From contig CAMLDM010000008.1 of assembly GCA_946479025.1 (NCBI GenBank), forward strand, positions 1-32,608: a stretch of 32,608 nt of DNA, read 5' to 3'. Shown here in pieces: positions 22,473-30,483 of the stretch. Position 1 is the stretch's first letter; every line of letters starts with the position of its first letter. The notes beneath the pieces are model-generated. The model worked only from the letters and a program-made list of their open reading frames with translations, had not been told where the DNA came from and did not search any database. Source of the stretch: an uncultured Candidatus Saccharibacteria bacterium. Its GTDB lineage: Bacteria > Patescibacteria > Saccharimonadia > Saccharimonadales > CAMLKC01. The position numbers and the translations under genes are program-made.

Positions 22473-22478
22473 TATGAT
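22473..22478 (+). promoter_or_regulatory. prfA -10 box
   Basis: TATGAT directly after the rpmE terminator U tract, 11 nt before the prfA ATG, with a GGAAG ribosome binding site between. A weak -35, CTGTCA (22449-22454), falls inside the terminator stem at 18-nt spacing. Confidence 0.45.
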
Positions 22479-22489
22479 AGGAAGTAGAT

Positions 22490-23560
22490 ATGCCAAAGAT
22501 CAGTCTCAACATCGACGAACTAACCCACGAAAAAGCCGAGCTCGGCGATTTTTTGGCATCGCCAAATGCCTACAGCGACCCAGCGTTCAGCACCAAAAAT
22601 AAGCGCTTCACCGAACTTGAGAATATTATCGAGAAAGCCACGCTTCGTGAAACACTCGAGAAGCAACTGCTTGAAGCAAAAGAACTTTCAAACGGCGGAG
22701 ATGATCTGGCGGAGCTTGCGAAAATGGAGGTTGGCGAAACCGAAGAAAAGCTGGCGAGCCTTGAGGATGAGCTATTCATCATGCTGGCGCCAAAAGACCC
22801 GAACGACGAGAAGAACGTCATCATGGAAATCCGCGCCGGTGCCGGCGGCGACGAGGCAAGCCTGTTTGCCGCCGAACTTTACCGCATGTATCTCCGCTAC
22901 TGCGAAGCGCATTCCCTCAAGACCGAGCTTCTCAGCGAAAGCCCGAACGACGCGGGCGGCTACAAGGAAGTCGCGTTTAAAATCACCGGCGACGCTCCGT
23001 ATTCACAGCTTAAGTTCGAATCCGGCGTCCACCGCGTACAGCGCGTCCCTGCAACCGAAAGCCAGGGCCGCATCCATACCAGCACCGTGACCGTCGCTGT
23101 GCTTCCTGAAGCCGAGGAAACGGATATCGAAATCAGCCCGGGCGACCTGAAAATCGACGTCTACCGAGCCGGCGGTCATGGCGGCCAAAGCGTGAACACG
23201 ACCGATTCGGCCGTACGCATCACTCACCTTCCTACCGGACTGGTCGTCACAAACCAGGATGAAAAATCTCAGATAAAAAACAAAGATAAAGCTATGAGCG
23301 TTTTGCGCGCCCGCCTTCTTCAGCAAAAGATCGACGCCGAACAATCCAAGCTCGCCGCTGAACGCCGCAGCCTGATCGGATCAGGCGACCGAAGCGAAAA
23401 AATCCGCACGTACAACTTCCCGCAAGACCGCATCACCGATCACCGCATTGGTTACAGCCGCAGCGGCATTCCGCAGGCCATGAACGGCCAGATAGAAGAT
23501 ATAATTGAGCACCTGCAAAGCTATGAACGAGAACTCGCAGCCAAAAATGCCAGCAATTAA
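22490..23560 (+). CDS. prfA: Peptide chain release factor 1
   Basis: Reads UAA and UAG and releases the finished peptide. The 356 residues carry the stop-codon motif PAT (187-189; PxT is RF1-specific, RF2 has SPF), and the catalytic GGQ (231-233) in [21 protein letters not shown]. The N-terminal helical domain and the [10 protein letters not shown] stretch are normal. Since UGA is also used as a stop here, an RF2 gene must lie elsewhere. prmC overlaps its 3' end. Confidence 0.98.
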   Translation: MPKISLNIDELTHEKAELGDFLASPNAYSDPAFSTKNKRFTELENIIEKATLRETLEKQLLEAKELSNGGDDLAELAKMEVGETEEKLASLEDELFIMLAPKDPNDEKNVIMEIRAGAGGDEASLFAAELYRMYLRYCEAHSLKTELLSESPNDAGGYKEVAFKITGDAPYSQLKFESGVHRVQRVPATESQGRIHTSTVTVAVLPEAEETDIEISPGDLKIDVYRAGGHGGQSVNTTDSAVRITHLPTGLVVTNQDEKSQIKNKDKAMSVLRARLLQQKIDAEQSKLAAERRSLIGSGDRSEKIRTYNFPQDRITDHRIGYSRSGIPQAMNGQIEDIIEHLQSYERELAAKNASN

Positions 23561-24377
23561 CGACTGGATCAAAGACGCCACAGTACAGCTGGTCGGGGTC
23601 GGTATTTCTTCCGCCAAGCTCGATGCCGAAATCATTCTGGCGCACACGCTCAGAAAAAGCCGCACGTTTTTGCACGCTCATGGAGATGAACCGCTAACCG
23701 CGCGCCAAGAAGAAATCGCCGACGCGCGCCTCCAGCTTCGCCTTGACCGTACGCCGGTCGCCTATATCGTCGGGCATAAAGAATTTTACGGCCGACTGTT
23801 CCGGGTGACGCCCGCAACACTTATTCCGCGACCGGAATCCGAAGGCTTCATTACACTGTTAAAAGAACTGCTGCCAAAGAATACCTCGCTTCTTCGCGAA
23901 TCGCCAAAACGACTGGTCGACATCGGCACCGGCAGTGGCTGTCTTGGCATTACCGCGAAACTGGAATTTCCCGAACTTGACGTGACACTTCTTGATATCA
24001 GCAATCACGCGCTGAAAGTCGCCGAGGCCAATGCCAAAGACTTGAGCGCCGACGTCACTCTTATCCGCAGCGACCTGCTTAATGATTATCCGTTTGCGGC
24101 CGATATTATCTTGGCGAATCTTCCCTACGTTGATCCCACCTGGGAGCGTTCGCCGGAAACAAATTACGAGCCGGAACTCGCGCTGTTTGCCGATAAAGAC
24201 GGCTTGTCTCTCATCAACAAGCTCATCCTCCAAGCTTCCGCGCGGCTGGCTTCAAACGGCCTGCTTCTGCTTGAAGCCGACCCGCGCCAGCATGATACCA
24301 TGATAAAAACAGCTAAAACCCACGGATTCGCTGTACGCGAAAGCCGCGGGTTTATTGTTGCGCTAGAGAAGATTTAG
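23547..24377 (+). CDS. prmC: Release factor glutamine methyltransferase PrmC
   Basis: Methylates the glutamine of the GGQ motif in RF1/RF2 using SAM. The 276-residue protein has the N-terminal substrate domain (to about 95, with [15 protein letters not shown]), the lead-in [11 protein letters not shown] loop [11 protein letters not shown] (125-135), and catalytic motif NLPY (191-194), where most members have NPPY. I start at the ATG overlapping prfA by 14 nt because [11 protein letters not shown] fits the family and length; an ATG eight codons upstream is possible. Its stop overlaps the htrA stop by 4 nt in tail-to-tail arrangement. Confidence 0.93.
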   Translation: MPAINDWIKDATVQLVGVGISSAKLDAEIILAHTLRKSRTFLHAHGDEPLTARQEEIADARLQLRLDRTPVAYIVGHKEFYGRLFRVTPATLIPRPESEGFITLLKELLPKNTSLLRESPKRLVDIGTGSGCLGITAKLEFPELDVTLLDISNHALKVAEANAKDLSADVTLIRSDLLNDYPFAADIILANLPYVDPTWERSPETNYEPELALFADKDGLSLINKLILQASARLASNGLLLLEADPRQHDTMIKTAKTHGFAVRESRGFIVALEKI

Positions 24378-25585
24378 CCCTGGTACGTCGCAAGCGTTAC
24401 TTTGACTGTCATCGTTTTGCCGTCACGCAGCACTGTCAGCTCAATTGTATCGCCCGGCGCGTATTCCGCCACGAGACTCGACACGCCGCCCTTGTCGCCA
24501 ACTTCAATGCCACCGACCTTCGTAATAATATCCTTGTCTTTTATGCCGGCCTTGTCCGCCGGGCTGCCACTCACCACAGACGGCTTACTGTTTCCGCTAA
24601 ATACATACGCGCCCTTTTTTACTGGCAAATCGTAGTGTTTGGCAACATCGGCCGTAATAGGGATGTAGTTGATGCCGAGGAATGCACGTTTTACACCTTC
24701 GCCCTTCAGCACGCCTTTGAGTGCGCCCTTGGTCGCGCCAATCGGAATAGCAAATCCAATGCCTTGGGCGTTTTCGATAATTGCCGTGTTGATGCCAATG
24801 ACCTGACCGGCAAGGTTTAGTAACGGTCCGCCTGAATTACCGGGGTTAATGGCTGCGTCGGTTTGAATCAGGTCTGTCAGATCTTCGACGGAATTGCCCG
24901 CCTGTGCCGAGATCGGCCGGCCGGTACCAGAAATAATGCCGCTCGTTACCGTGTTTTGATACTGCCCCAGCGAGTTACCGATCGCCACGACTTTCTGTCC
25001 TACCTGAATGGAGGTAGAATCACCGAGCGTTGCCGGCGTCAGATCGGTGACATCCGGAATCTTGAGAAAGGCAACGTCGTTTAGCGGATCGGTGCCTAGT
25101 ACCTTGACGTTATCGTAATTTGTCCCGTCCGAAAGAACAACGCTCACCGTATTTGCTCCATCGACAACATGTTTGTTCGTAAGTACGTAGCCGTCCTTAC
25201 TCACGATTACCCCGGTACCAGCGCCGTCTTGCTCCTGAACCCCGTATGGCGTAACGCTGCCCTGAGATTTCGTCAAAACCGACACTACGCTCGGAGATAC
25301 TTTGGAGACAACATTCGCAATATCTGACTCCTCCTGCGTAATCGCTTTGTTGCCGTCGTTTGCAACCGTCTGATGGCCAGTGGTTGGCGAGTTATTATTT
25401 GCCAGAAACTCATCGAGTTTCGCTCCACCGATACCCGCCACAAGGCAAATCAGCGCAATAATAATAACTGCCCCTATTATCCGGCGGCGTGACGATTGGC
25501 TGCGCGTAACAACAACCGGCTCGCTAGTTGAATGCTCTTTTGAATCTGACGTTTTCTCTACCCGTGGTTCGTTTGATTTTTCCAT
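24374..25585 (-). CDS. htrA: HtrA/DegP-like membrane-anchored serine protease
   Basis: Envelope protease for misfolded proteins. The 403 residues begin with a cytoplasmic charged tail (1-35), a membrane helix (about 36-54), then a trypsin-like domain with catalytic H139 (TNKHVVDG), D170 (DPLNDVAFLKI) and S251 (NPGNSGGPLLN), and one C-terminal PDZ domain (SGSPADKAGIKDKDIITKVGG). All triad residues are present. The ATG follows AGGGG. It lies 37 nt after the upstream membrane-protein gene and is probably in its operon. No terminator separates it from the convergent prmC. Confidence 0.96.
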   Translation of the reverse strand: MEKSNEPRVEKTSDSKEHSTSEPVVVTRSQSSRRRIIGAVIIIALICLVAGIGGAKLDEFLANNNSPTTGHQTVANDGNKAITQEESDIANVVSKVSPSVVSVLTKSQGSVTPYGVQEQDGAGTGVIVSKDGYVLTNKHVVDGANTVSVVLSDGTNYDNVKVLGTDPLNDVAFLKIPDVTDLTPATLGDSTSIQVGQKVVAIGNSLGQYQNTVTSGIISGTGRPISAQAGNSVEDLTDLIQTDAAINPGNSGGPLLNLAGQVIGINTAIIENAQGIGFAIPIGATKGALKGVLKGEGVKRAFLGINYIPITADVAKHYDLPVKKGAYVFSGNSKPSVVSGSPADKAGIKDKDIITKVGGIEVGDKGGVSSLVAEYAPGDTIELTVLRDGKTMTVKVTLATYQG

Positions 25586-25622
25586 ATTGCCCCTAGCCTA
25601 CCCTTTCACTCTTAGACAATGC

Positions 25623-26402
25623 TTAAACCGCGCCAGTTCCAGGCGTGTTGAAGAGAAGAAGCGGTATGATAATAACACTGACACCAAGTAACAGGGGCAA
25701 AAGTATGTCATTTGAACGCACCACGCCATGGCGCGTATAACTTGAATAAACCCGCTCCGCCATAAAGCTAAGCGCAAGCGAAATAAGTGCGACCTGCGGC
25801 AATTTTATGTCAGAGGTACCTGATAATTCGTAGGCAAAGGTCCAGTGATATGCCAGCCATCCGATCTCCGAGAACACCAGCCCCCACGTCAGACTGTAAA
25901 ACGATATGTGCGCCTCATCGTAACTTCCCAGCACGTGCCGCGCGGCACTGTATCCGATTACCCACATCGCGATAACGACTGGCGAGGCAATCCAGTCAAA
26001 CGATACCATCATCAGTGCAGTAACCCCAAGAAATACGGCGGTACCAGCCTGAATAGCAATATATGAACGCTTCGAACGCGGCTTGATAAGCAGCAGCCAG
26101 CCAACATACAACACCGCCAGAACAACCTGTATTACATCAGCACCGTGCGCCGCATACAAAAGCACCACCGTACTCAGTCCAACAATAATATCTACCATGT
26201 TCGCTTGCAAATTGGCAAACCAGTAGCGTGGGCGAACTGCAAGAATACGCCACTTGCTAAGCAGGATCAGCGCAAACGCGGCATACGGCGAGCCAATTCC
26301 CCACACGATCGCAAGAAGCGCAGCCGCAAGCGCCACATTAAGCATAATGTAGATGAACTCACTTATCAGCGAGCGACGCTTTGATGATTTCAAAAACTCC
26401 AT
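25623..26402 (-). CDS. Unrecognised polytopic membrane protein
   Basis: I do not recognise the family. The 259 residues contain about seven or eight hydrophobic segments, with notable loops LSKWRILAVRPRYWFANLQAN after the second helix, LIKPRSKRSY, and HVLGSYDEAHISFYSLTWGLVF in the middle; conserved-looking Trp, Tyr and charged residues in these loops suggest a real enzyme or transporter fold. It has no signal peptide and no cysteine. It carries its own extended -10 promoter and precedes htrA, so it may share an envelope-quality role. Coding status is supported by promoter, length and hydrophobic periodicity. Confidence 0.82.
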   Translation of the reverse strand: MEFLKSSKRRSLISEFIYIMLNVALAAALLAIVWGIGSPYAAFALILLSKWRILAVRPRYWFANLQANMVDIIVGLSTVVLLYAAHGADVIQVVLAVLYVGWLLLIKPRSKRSYIAIQAGTAVFLGVTALMMVSFDWIASPVVIAMWVIGYSAARHVLGSYDEAHISFYSLTWGLVFSEIGWLAYHWTFAYELSGTSDIKLPQVALISLALSFMAERVYSSYTRHGVVRSNDILLPLLLGVSVIIIPLLLFNTPGTGAV

Positions 26403-26414
26403 AATTCTCTGTCT

Positions 26415-26442
26415 ATTATAGCATCATCAGTTCGATGGTGAA
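26415..26442 (-). promoter_or_regulatory. Promoter of the membrane protein-htrA unit
   Basis: TTCACC (26437-26442), 16-nt spacer and perfect extended -10 TGCTATAAT (hexamer 26415-26420). The -35 lies inside the last codons of the LCP gene. Confidence 0.75.
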
Positions 26443-28073
26443 GGGTCTTTGCCGAAGATAACGACAAAATCCGTTCCGCTAGCCACCGTAAATGGTAACT
26501 TGGTCGTCTTTACTTTCACATTAAACAGTGATTCCAGCTTATCTTTCGTGGCCGGCTTATCCTTGCCGATCTGGTAAACCTCAACGTCGGCGTACTTGTC
26601 ATCCGGTGCCGTGTCGACGCCACTAATCACAAAGCCGTCCGCGGTTAGCTTGTCGGCTTGCTTTTGCGCGACACCCGTTTCACCCGAACCATTCAACACG
26701 ACAACCTGCGCATCCTCACGCGTGACAGGATTTTTGCTCAGCTTCTTTCGGAGCAGCGCCTTGAGCGGGCCAAACTCGTATTTGCCCGCCGTCGGCTGCG
26801 CATCACCGTTCATGATAGGCTTGTCGCCATCAATCAAACTGATTGATTTGATGTCTTTGCTCTGGATATCTTTGGCAAGCGACACGAGCGTGCGTACCTC
26901 GCTCGACTCAAACGTCGTGCGGAGGTTATTTCCAAGGCTGTCGAGAATTGCCGTTACCTTGCCGAAGTTCGTCAGCACGCCGGCGCTGAGCGCCTTCTCG
27001 CGGATTGCCTTCACAATCTTCTGCTGGTTTTTCTCGCGGTCAAAGTTCGATTGTTCAAACCCGTATGTAGGCGCCACATCGCCACGGGCCTGCGCCAGAT
27101 ATAGGGCATGCTCAGCATCAAGATGAACGGGACCGTTCGGATAATCGATAAAGTGACCGTTCGGCGGACAGCGCCTTAAGACTTCCGCCCGGCTCACCTT
27201 CCAGTCGCCCACACCGCATTTCCAGTCGAAGTTGCTGTCCATCTGGCCGCGCGGGTCACGGCTTTCAATAGTAACCGTAATACCTCCGATAGCCTTAACG
27301 ATATCGCGCATCACCGTGTAGTTGACGTGTACGCCATACTGAATATCCATGCCGACGATTTCCTTGCCGAAGAATTGAGCCGTTTTCGTGAGCGCCTCGC
27401 GGTCGGCGTTTATGTTTTTTGTGCCGCCGCCAACACAACTGAAGTACACGTTTACCTTACCTGCACTGCCCGGCACACACAACTGGCCGTACTGCACCTC
27501 AAGGTCGCGCGGAATACTGATCATGTAGGCGTTCTTGTTTTTCTGATCGATACTGAGAATCATGATCGAGTCTGTCAAGTTCGCCCCTTGGTGCCCCGGG
27601 TCGTCCTCGGACGTTCCCAAGATCAGGATGTTACTGCGGCCGTTGGCATCTTCTTTGAGCGGTTTGTTTTGAATAAGGCCCAAAAGGTCGCCCTTGAAGA
27701 TATTGCCGCCGGCGTGCAAAACCTTGTAGGCAAACCAGCCCGCTAAAAGAAGCAAGATAATACCAAGAATGAGCGCCACGCGCTTGATAATACGTCGGCG
27801 CCGGCTTTGCGGCTTCTTGTTTTTACGGCCTTTTTTACCACCAGTCGGGCCGTCGATCGTGTCGATATCTTTAAGCGACTCGTCGATATCCGTCCGGGCA
27901 ATGCCAAGATCAGAGCGGCGAAGCGTCGTCGGTGCACTTTCTTGGCGGCGGACAGGCTGAAAACCACTCGCACTGCCTCTCACCTGGCGCGGCTGGGGCG
28001 TGTGGTGTTCACCCAATTGGCTACCTGGGCGGCGTGGAACAAATCCGTCTATCGTAGGTCGTTGTCGTGTCAT
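26427..28073 (-). CDS. LytR-CpsA-Psr (LCP) family cell-wall glycopolymer ligase
   Basis: LCP proteins transfer glycopolymers from lipid carriers to peptidoglycan outside the membrane. The 548-residue product has a long cytoplasmic N-terminus (1-95, Arg/Pro rich), one helix (about 98-117), an LCP domain (about 150-330) with NILILGTSEDD, TDSIMILSID and ISIPRDL (catalytic Arg/Asp region), and a C-terminal LytR_C domain (VVVLNGSGETGVAQKQADKL ... FVVIFGKD). ATG at 28073 is chosen from GGAG 5 nt upstream and a promoter that overlaps the longer reading of 22 extra codons. It is divergent from lepB. Confidence 0.95.
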   Translation of the reverse strand: MTRQRPTIDGFVPRRPGSQLGEHHTPQPRQVRGSASGFQPVRRQESAPTTLRRSDLGIARTDIDESLKDIDTIDGPTGGKKGRKNKKPQSRRRRIIKRVALILGIILLLLAGWFAYKVLHAGGNIFKGDLLGLIQNKPLKEDANGRSNILILGTSEDDPGHQGANLTDSIMILSIDQKNKNAYMISIPRDLEVQYGQLCVPGSAGKVNVYFSCVGGGTKNINADREALTKTAQFFGKEIVGMDIQYGVHVNYTVMRDIVKAIGGITVTIESRDPRGQMDSNFDWKCGVGDWKVSRAEVLRRCPPNGHFIDYPNGPVHLDAEHALYLAQARGDVAPTYGFEQSNFDREKNQQKIVKAIREKALSAGVLTNFGKVTAILDSLGNNLRTTFESSEVRTLVSLAKDIQSKDIKSISLIDGDKPIMNGDAQPTAGKYEFGPLKALLRKKLSKNPVTREDAQVVVLNGSGETGVAQKQADKLTADGFVISGVDTAPDDKYADVEVYQIGKDKPATKDKLESLFNVKVKTTKLPFTVASGTDFVVIFGKDPSPSN

Positions 28074-28086
28074 AAATACTCCACTC

Positions 28087-28115
28087 ACTATATACGACTT
28101 CGCTTCTTTTTTGAA
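28087..28115 (-). promoter_or_regulatory. LCP gene promoter
   Basis: TTCAAA (28110-28115), 17-nt spacer, TATAGT (28087-28092) on the minus strand, 13 nt before the LCP ATG. Confidence 0.6.
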
Positions 28116-28138
28116 TAAAAAATCATAACTGGTTTGCA

Positions 28139-28166
28139 TTTACAGATACGTGAAAGCGTGTATAGT
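28139..28166 (+). promoter_or_regulatory. lepB promoter, apparently leaderless
   Basis: TTTACA (28139-28144), 16-nt spacer, TATAGT (28161-28166). The ATG at 28174 comes 7 nt later and no Shine-Dalgarno sequence is present. Confidence 0.7.
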
Positions 28167-28173
28167 AAATGTA

Positions 28174-28785
28174 ATGGAAGCAACGTTTATGCAGCGGCAC
28201 CCGTTTTTCAAAGACGCCCTGGGCATTTTGGTGTTCATCGTCTGTGTGCTCATCGGCACGCTTCTCATTAATACGTACATTTTTCGCAGCTTCAATGTGC
28301 TTGGCCCAAGCATGGAAACGACACTCTACACCGGCGACCGTTTGATCGTCAACCGGCTTCCTGTCACGATGGCACAACTACAAAACAAGCCGTACGTACC
28401 GCAGCGCGGGCAGATTATCGTGTTTAAAAATCCGCAATACAATCCCGGTATGGGAGATGAATACATCGTCAAGCGTGTGATCGCCTTTCCCGGCGAACGT
28501 GTCACCGTAAAAGACGGCGTACTCACCGTTTACAACGCGCAGTACCCAACCGGATTTCACCCGGACGACGCTCAGAAAAACAGCCCGGGCAATCAGCCGG
28601 GCTCACCAACCAGCGGTGACGTTGATACCGTCGTTGCCGACGACTCCCTGTTCGTTTCCGGTGACCACCGCGTCGGCGATTATTCATATGATTCTCGCAG
28701 CGGCCTTGGCTTGATTCCCTACTACGACGTCGTGGGGCCAGTTAGCCTGCGCATTTACCCGGTTACGAAAATTCGCGCGTTTTAG
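28174..28785 (+). CDS. lepB: Signal peptidase I
   Basis: Cleaves signal peptides of exported proteins at the outer face of the membrane. The 203 residues have one N-terminal helix (about 15-35), catalytic Ser46 in GPSMETTLYTGD, catalytic Lys100 in YIVKRVIAFPGE, and the SGDHRVGDYSYDSRSGLG box. A Pro/Gly/Ser-rich insert (about 130-150) lies before that box. I start at ATG 28174 because the -10 box falls within the longer GTG reading that begins at 28150; a third choice is the ATG five codons on. The stop abuts the parB stop with no intervening base. Confidence 0.94.
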   Translation: MEATFMQRHPFFKDALGILVFIVCVLIGTLLINTYIFRSFNVLGPSMETTLYTGDRLIVNRLPVTMAQLQNKPYVPQRGQIIVFKNPQYNPGMGDEYIVKRVIAFPGERVTVKDGVLTVYNAQYPTGFHPDDAQKNSPGNQPGSPTSGDVDTVVADDSLFVSGDHRVGDYSYDSRSGLGLIPYYDVVGPVSLRIYPVTKIRAF

Positions 28786-29673
28786 CTACTCGCTAAGCAA
28801 TTTCTGAATCCGCTGAAAATCAAGGTCATTTTTAAACTTGATAACGATCTGGCCTGCGCCTTTGGCGTTGGTTTTTACACTCACATCGGTTGCAAGACGC
28901 TTGATAATACGCTTCGTATCTTCCTCGTACGGAATATGGTCGATCTTTTTCTGTTTGGCTTCAATCGGCGATTTACTGGCTTTTTTCAACTGCACGATAA
29001 ACTGCTCGATTTTGCGCGCACTCCACTCTTCCTCGAGAATGCGCGGCAACACCTCCTCGATAATCTGCGGATCGGCACCGATAAGTGGCCGAGCCTGACC
29101 TTCGCGCAGCTTCCCTTCAAGCAATGCCGCGCGCACCGATTCTGGCAGGCGCAAGAGCCGCAGCGTATTACTCACTGCACTGACTGATTTGCCACCGACA
29201 CGCTGGCCGATTTCATCAAGCGTCAGATTGAATTGGTCGCGCAGTTTCAGATATGCCGTTGCGGTTTCCAGTGGGTTAAGGTCGCGTCGCTGGAGGTTTT
29301 CGATTAACGAGAGCTCGAGCTTATGCTGATTGGAGAGCGTTCTCACAAGCGTCGGAATTTTGTCGAGGCCAGCTATTTTTGATGCGCGGTAGCGCCGTTC
29401 ACCGGCCACGATCTGGTAGCCGTCGTTTTTTGGCGTTACTACGATTGGCTGTACAACGCCATGTTCGCGGATCGACGCGGCCAATTCCTCAAGTGCCAGC
29501 TCGTCAAACGAGCGGCGCGGCTGGTCTGGATCAGGAATAATTTCTGTCAGCTTTATGTTGCGAAGCTCACTTACTTTGTCATCCTGCGCCGCCGTCGGAT
29601 CGAACGATTCATCAAAAAGTTCCGTTGGAATCAGCGAATCAAAACTTCGTCCTAGACCTTTTTTAGCCGACAC
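28786..29673 (-). CDS. parB: Chromosome partitioning protein ParB
   Basis: CTP-dependent clamp that loads at parS and organises the origin region. The 295 residues contain the CTP-binding core with GERRYRA (91-97) and ENLQRRDLNPLE (125-136), a helix-turn-helix (about 151-174, LDEIGQRVGGKSVSAVSNT), and a C-terminal dimerisation segment. The N-terminal KKGLGRSFDSLIP is the usual ParA-contact peptide. Its start overlaps parA by 11 nt. I see no parS-like 16-mer in the window. Confidence 0.97.
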   Translation of the reverse strand: MSAKKGLGRSFDSLIPTELFDESFDPTAAQDDKVSELRNIKLTEIIPDPDQPRRSFDELALEELAASIREHGVVQPIVVTPKNDGYQIVAGERRYRASKIAGLDKIPTLVRTLSNQHKLELSLIENLQRRDLNPLETATAYLKLRDQFNLTLDEIGQRVGGKSVSAVSNTLRLLRLPESVRAALLEGKLREGQARPLIGADPQIIEEVLPRILEEEWSARKIEQFIVQLKKASKSPIEAKQKKIDHIPYEEDTKRIIKRLATDVSVKTNAKGAGQIVIKFKNDLDFQRIQKLLSE

Positions 29674-30427
29674 GTTGCAGTACCTCCTTGGCCACGGCTT
29701 TATAGGCCCGCGCTCCTTTAGAAAATTTATCGTATGCCCCTACCGGCAGGCCATGACTCGGCGCCTCGGCAAGACGGATGTTTCGCGGAATCGTGCTCTT
29801 GAACACCTTGCCCGGAAAGTGTTTTTTAATTTCCTCGTACACCTGGCCGGAAAGTGTCGTACGGCCGTCGACCATGGTCGGCAAAACGCCAAGAAGATCC
29901 AGTGTCGGGTTCATGTTTTTGCGCACTAGCTTCATGGTTTCGAGCAGCTGGCCAAGCCCTTCGAGCGCGTAAAACTCCGCCTGCACCGGCAAAAGCACAT
30001 AACGCGCCGCGATAAGGCCGTTCACCGTAAGGAGACTGAGGCTCGGCGGACTATCAATAATAACAAAATCATATCTGTCGCCCAGCGTTCCGATGGCGTT
30101 TTTCAGACGGGTAAAACGGCGATTTGCCTGCGCCAGCTCAACCTCCGTGTTGGCGAGGTGCGGCGTCGAGGGTGCCAGAAACAGATTTTTGTGGTCGGTC
30201 GGCAGAATAACGTCGATCAGCTCTTTCGTCTCCAAAATCACTTCGGCCATTGTGGCATCGAGCTCCTGCTTGTCGACACCCAGCCCGCTGGTTGCATTTC
30301 CCTGAGGGTCGAAGTCGATAATCAACGTTTTTTTGCCCGATTTCGCCAAATAATACGCGATGTTTACCGCGCTTGTCGTCTTGCCCACTCCGCCTTTTTG
30401 GTTCGTTACTGAAATGACTGTCGCCAC
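29663..30427 (-). CDS. parA: Chromosome partitioning ATPase ParA/Soj
   Basis: Deviant-Walker ATPase that moves ParB-bound origins over the nucleoid. The 254 residues start VISVTNQKGGVGKTT (Walker A 11-18 with signature lysine), then LIIDFDPQGNATSGLG and the Walker B stretch FVIIDSPPSLSLLT. Length is typical of Soj (about 253). It uses GTG at 30427, which gives the correct family N-terminus. parB follows by overlap. An extended -10 promoter lies upstream, touching the stop of the ABC exporter gene. Confidence 0.97.
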   Translation of the reverse strand: MATVISVTNQKGGVGKTTSAVNIAYYLAKSGKKTLIIDFDPQGNATSGLGVDKQELDATMAEVILETKELIDVILPTDHKNLFLAPSTPHLANTEVELAQANRRFTRLKNAIGTLGDRYDFVIIDSPPSLSLLTVNGLIAARYVLLPVQAEFYALEGLGQLLETMKLVRKNMNPTLDLLGVLPTMVDGRTTLSGQVYEEIKKHFPGKVFKSTIPRNIRLAEAPSHGLPVGAYDKFSKGARAYKAVAKEVLQRVG

Positions 30428-30454
30428 TGTTTATTCTTCCCTCTTCTTTACCCT

Positions 30455-30483
30455 ATTGTAGCACGAGCGCGATGGAATTTTAA
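30455..30483 (-). promoter_or_regulatory. parAB promoter
   Basis: TTAAAA (30478-30483), 17-nt spacer, extended -10 TGCTACAAT (hexamer 30455-30460). The -35 overlaps the stop codon of the ABC exporter gene. Confidence 0.65.

Noticed and set aside
28074..28139. 22-codon extension of the LCP gene and GTG start of lepB at 28150
   Set aside because: Both longer readings run through promoter elements; internal ATGs give family-like N-termini.
28786..30480. parS sites near parAB
   Set aside because: I looked for TGTTTCACGTGAAACA-like 16-mers in and around parAB and saw none. The CACGTG at about 14796-14801 lacks the flanking arms.
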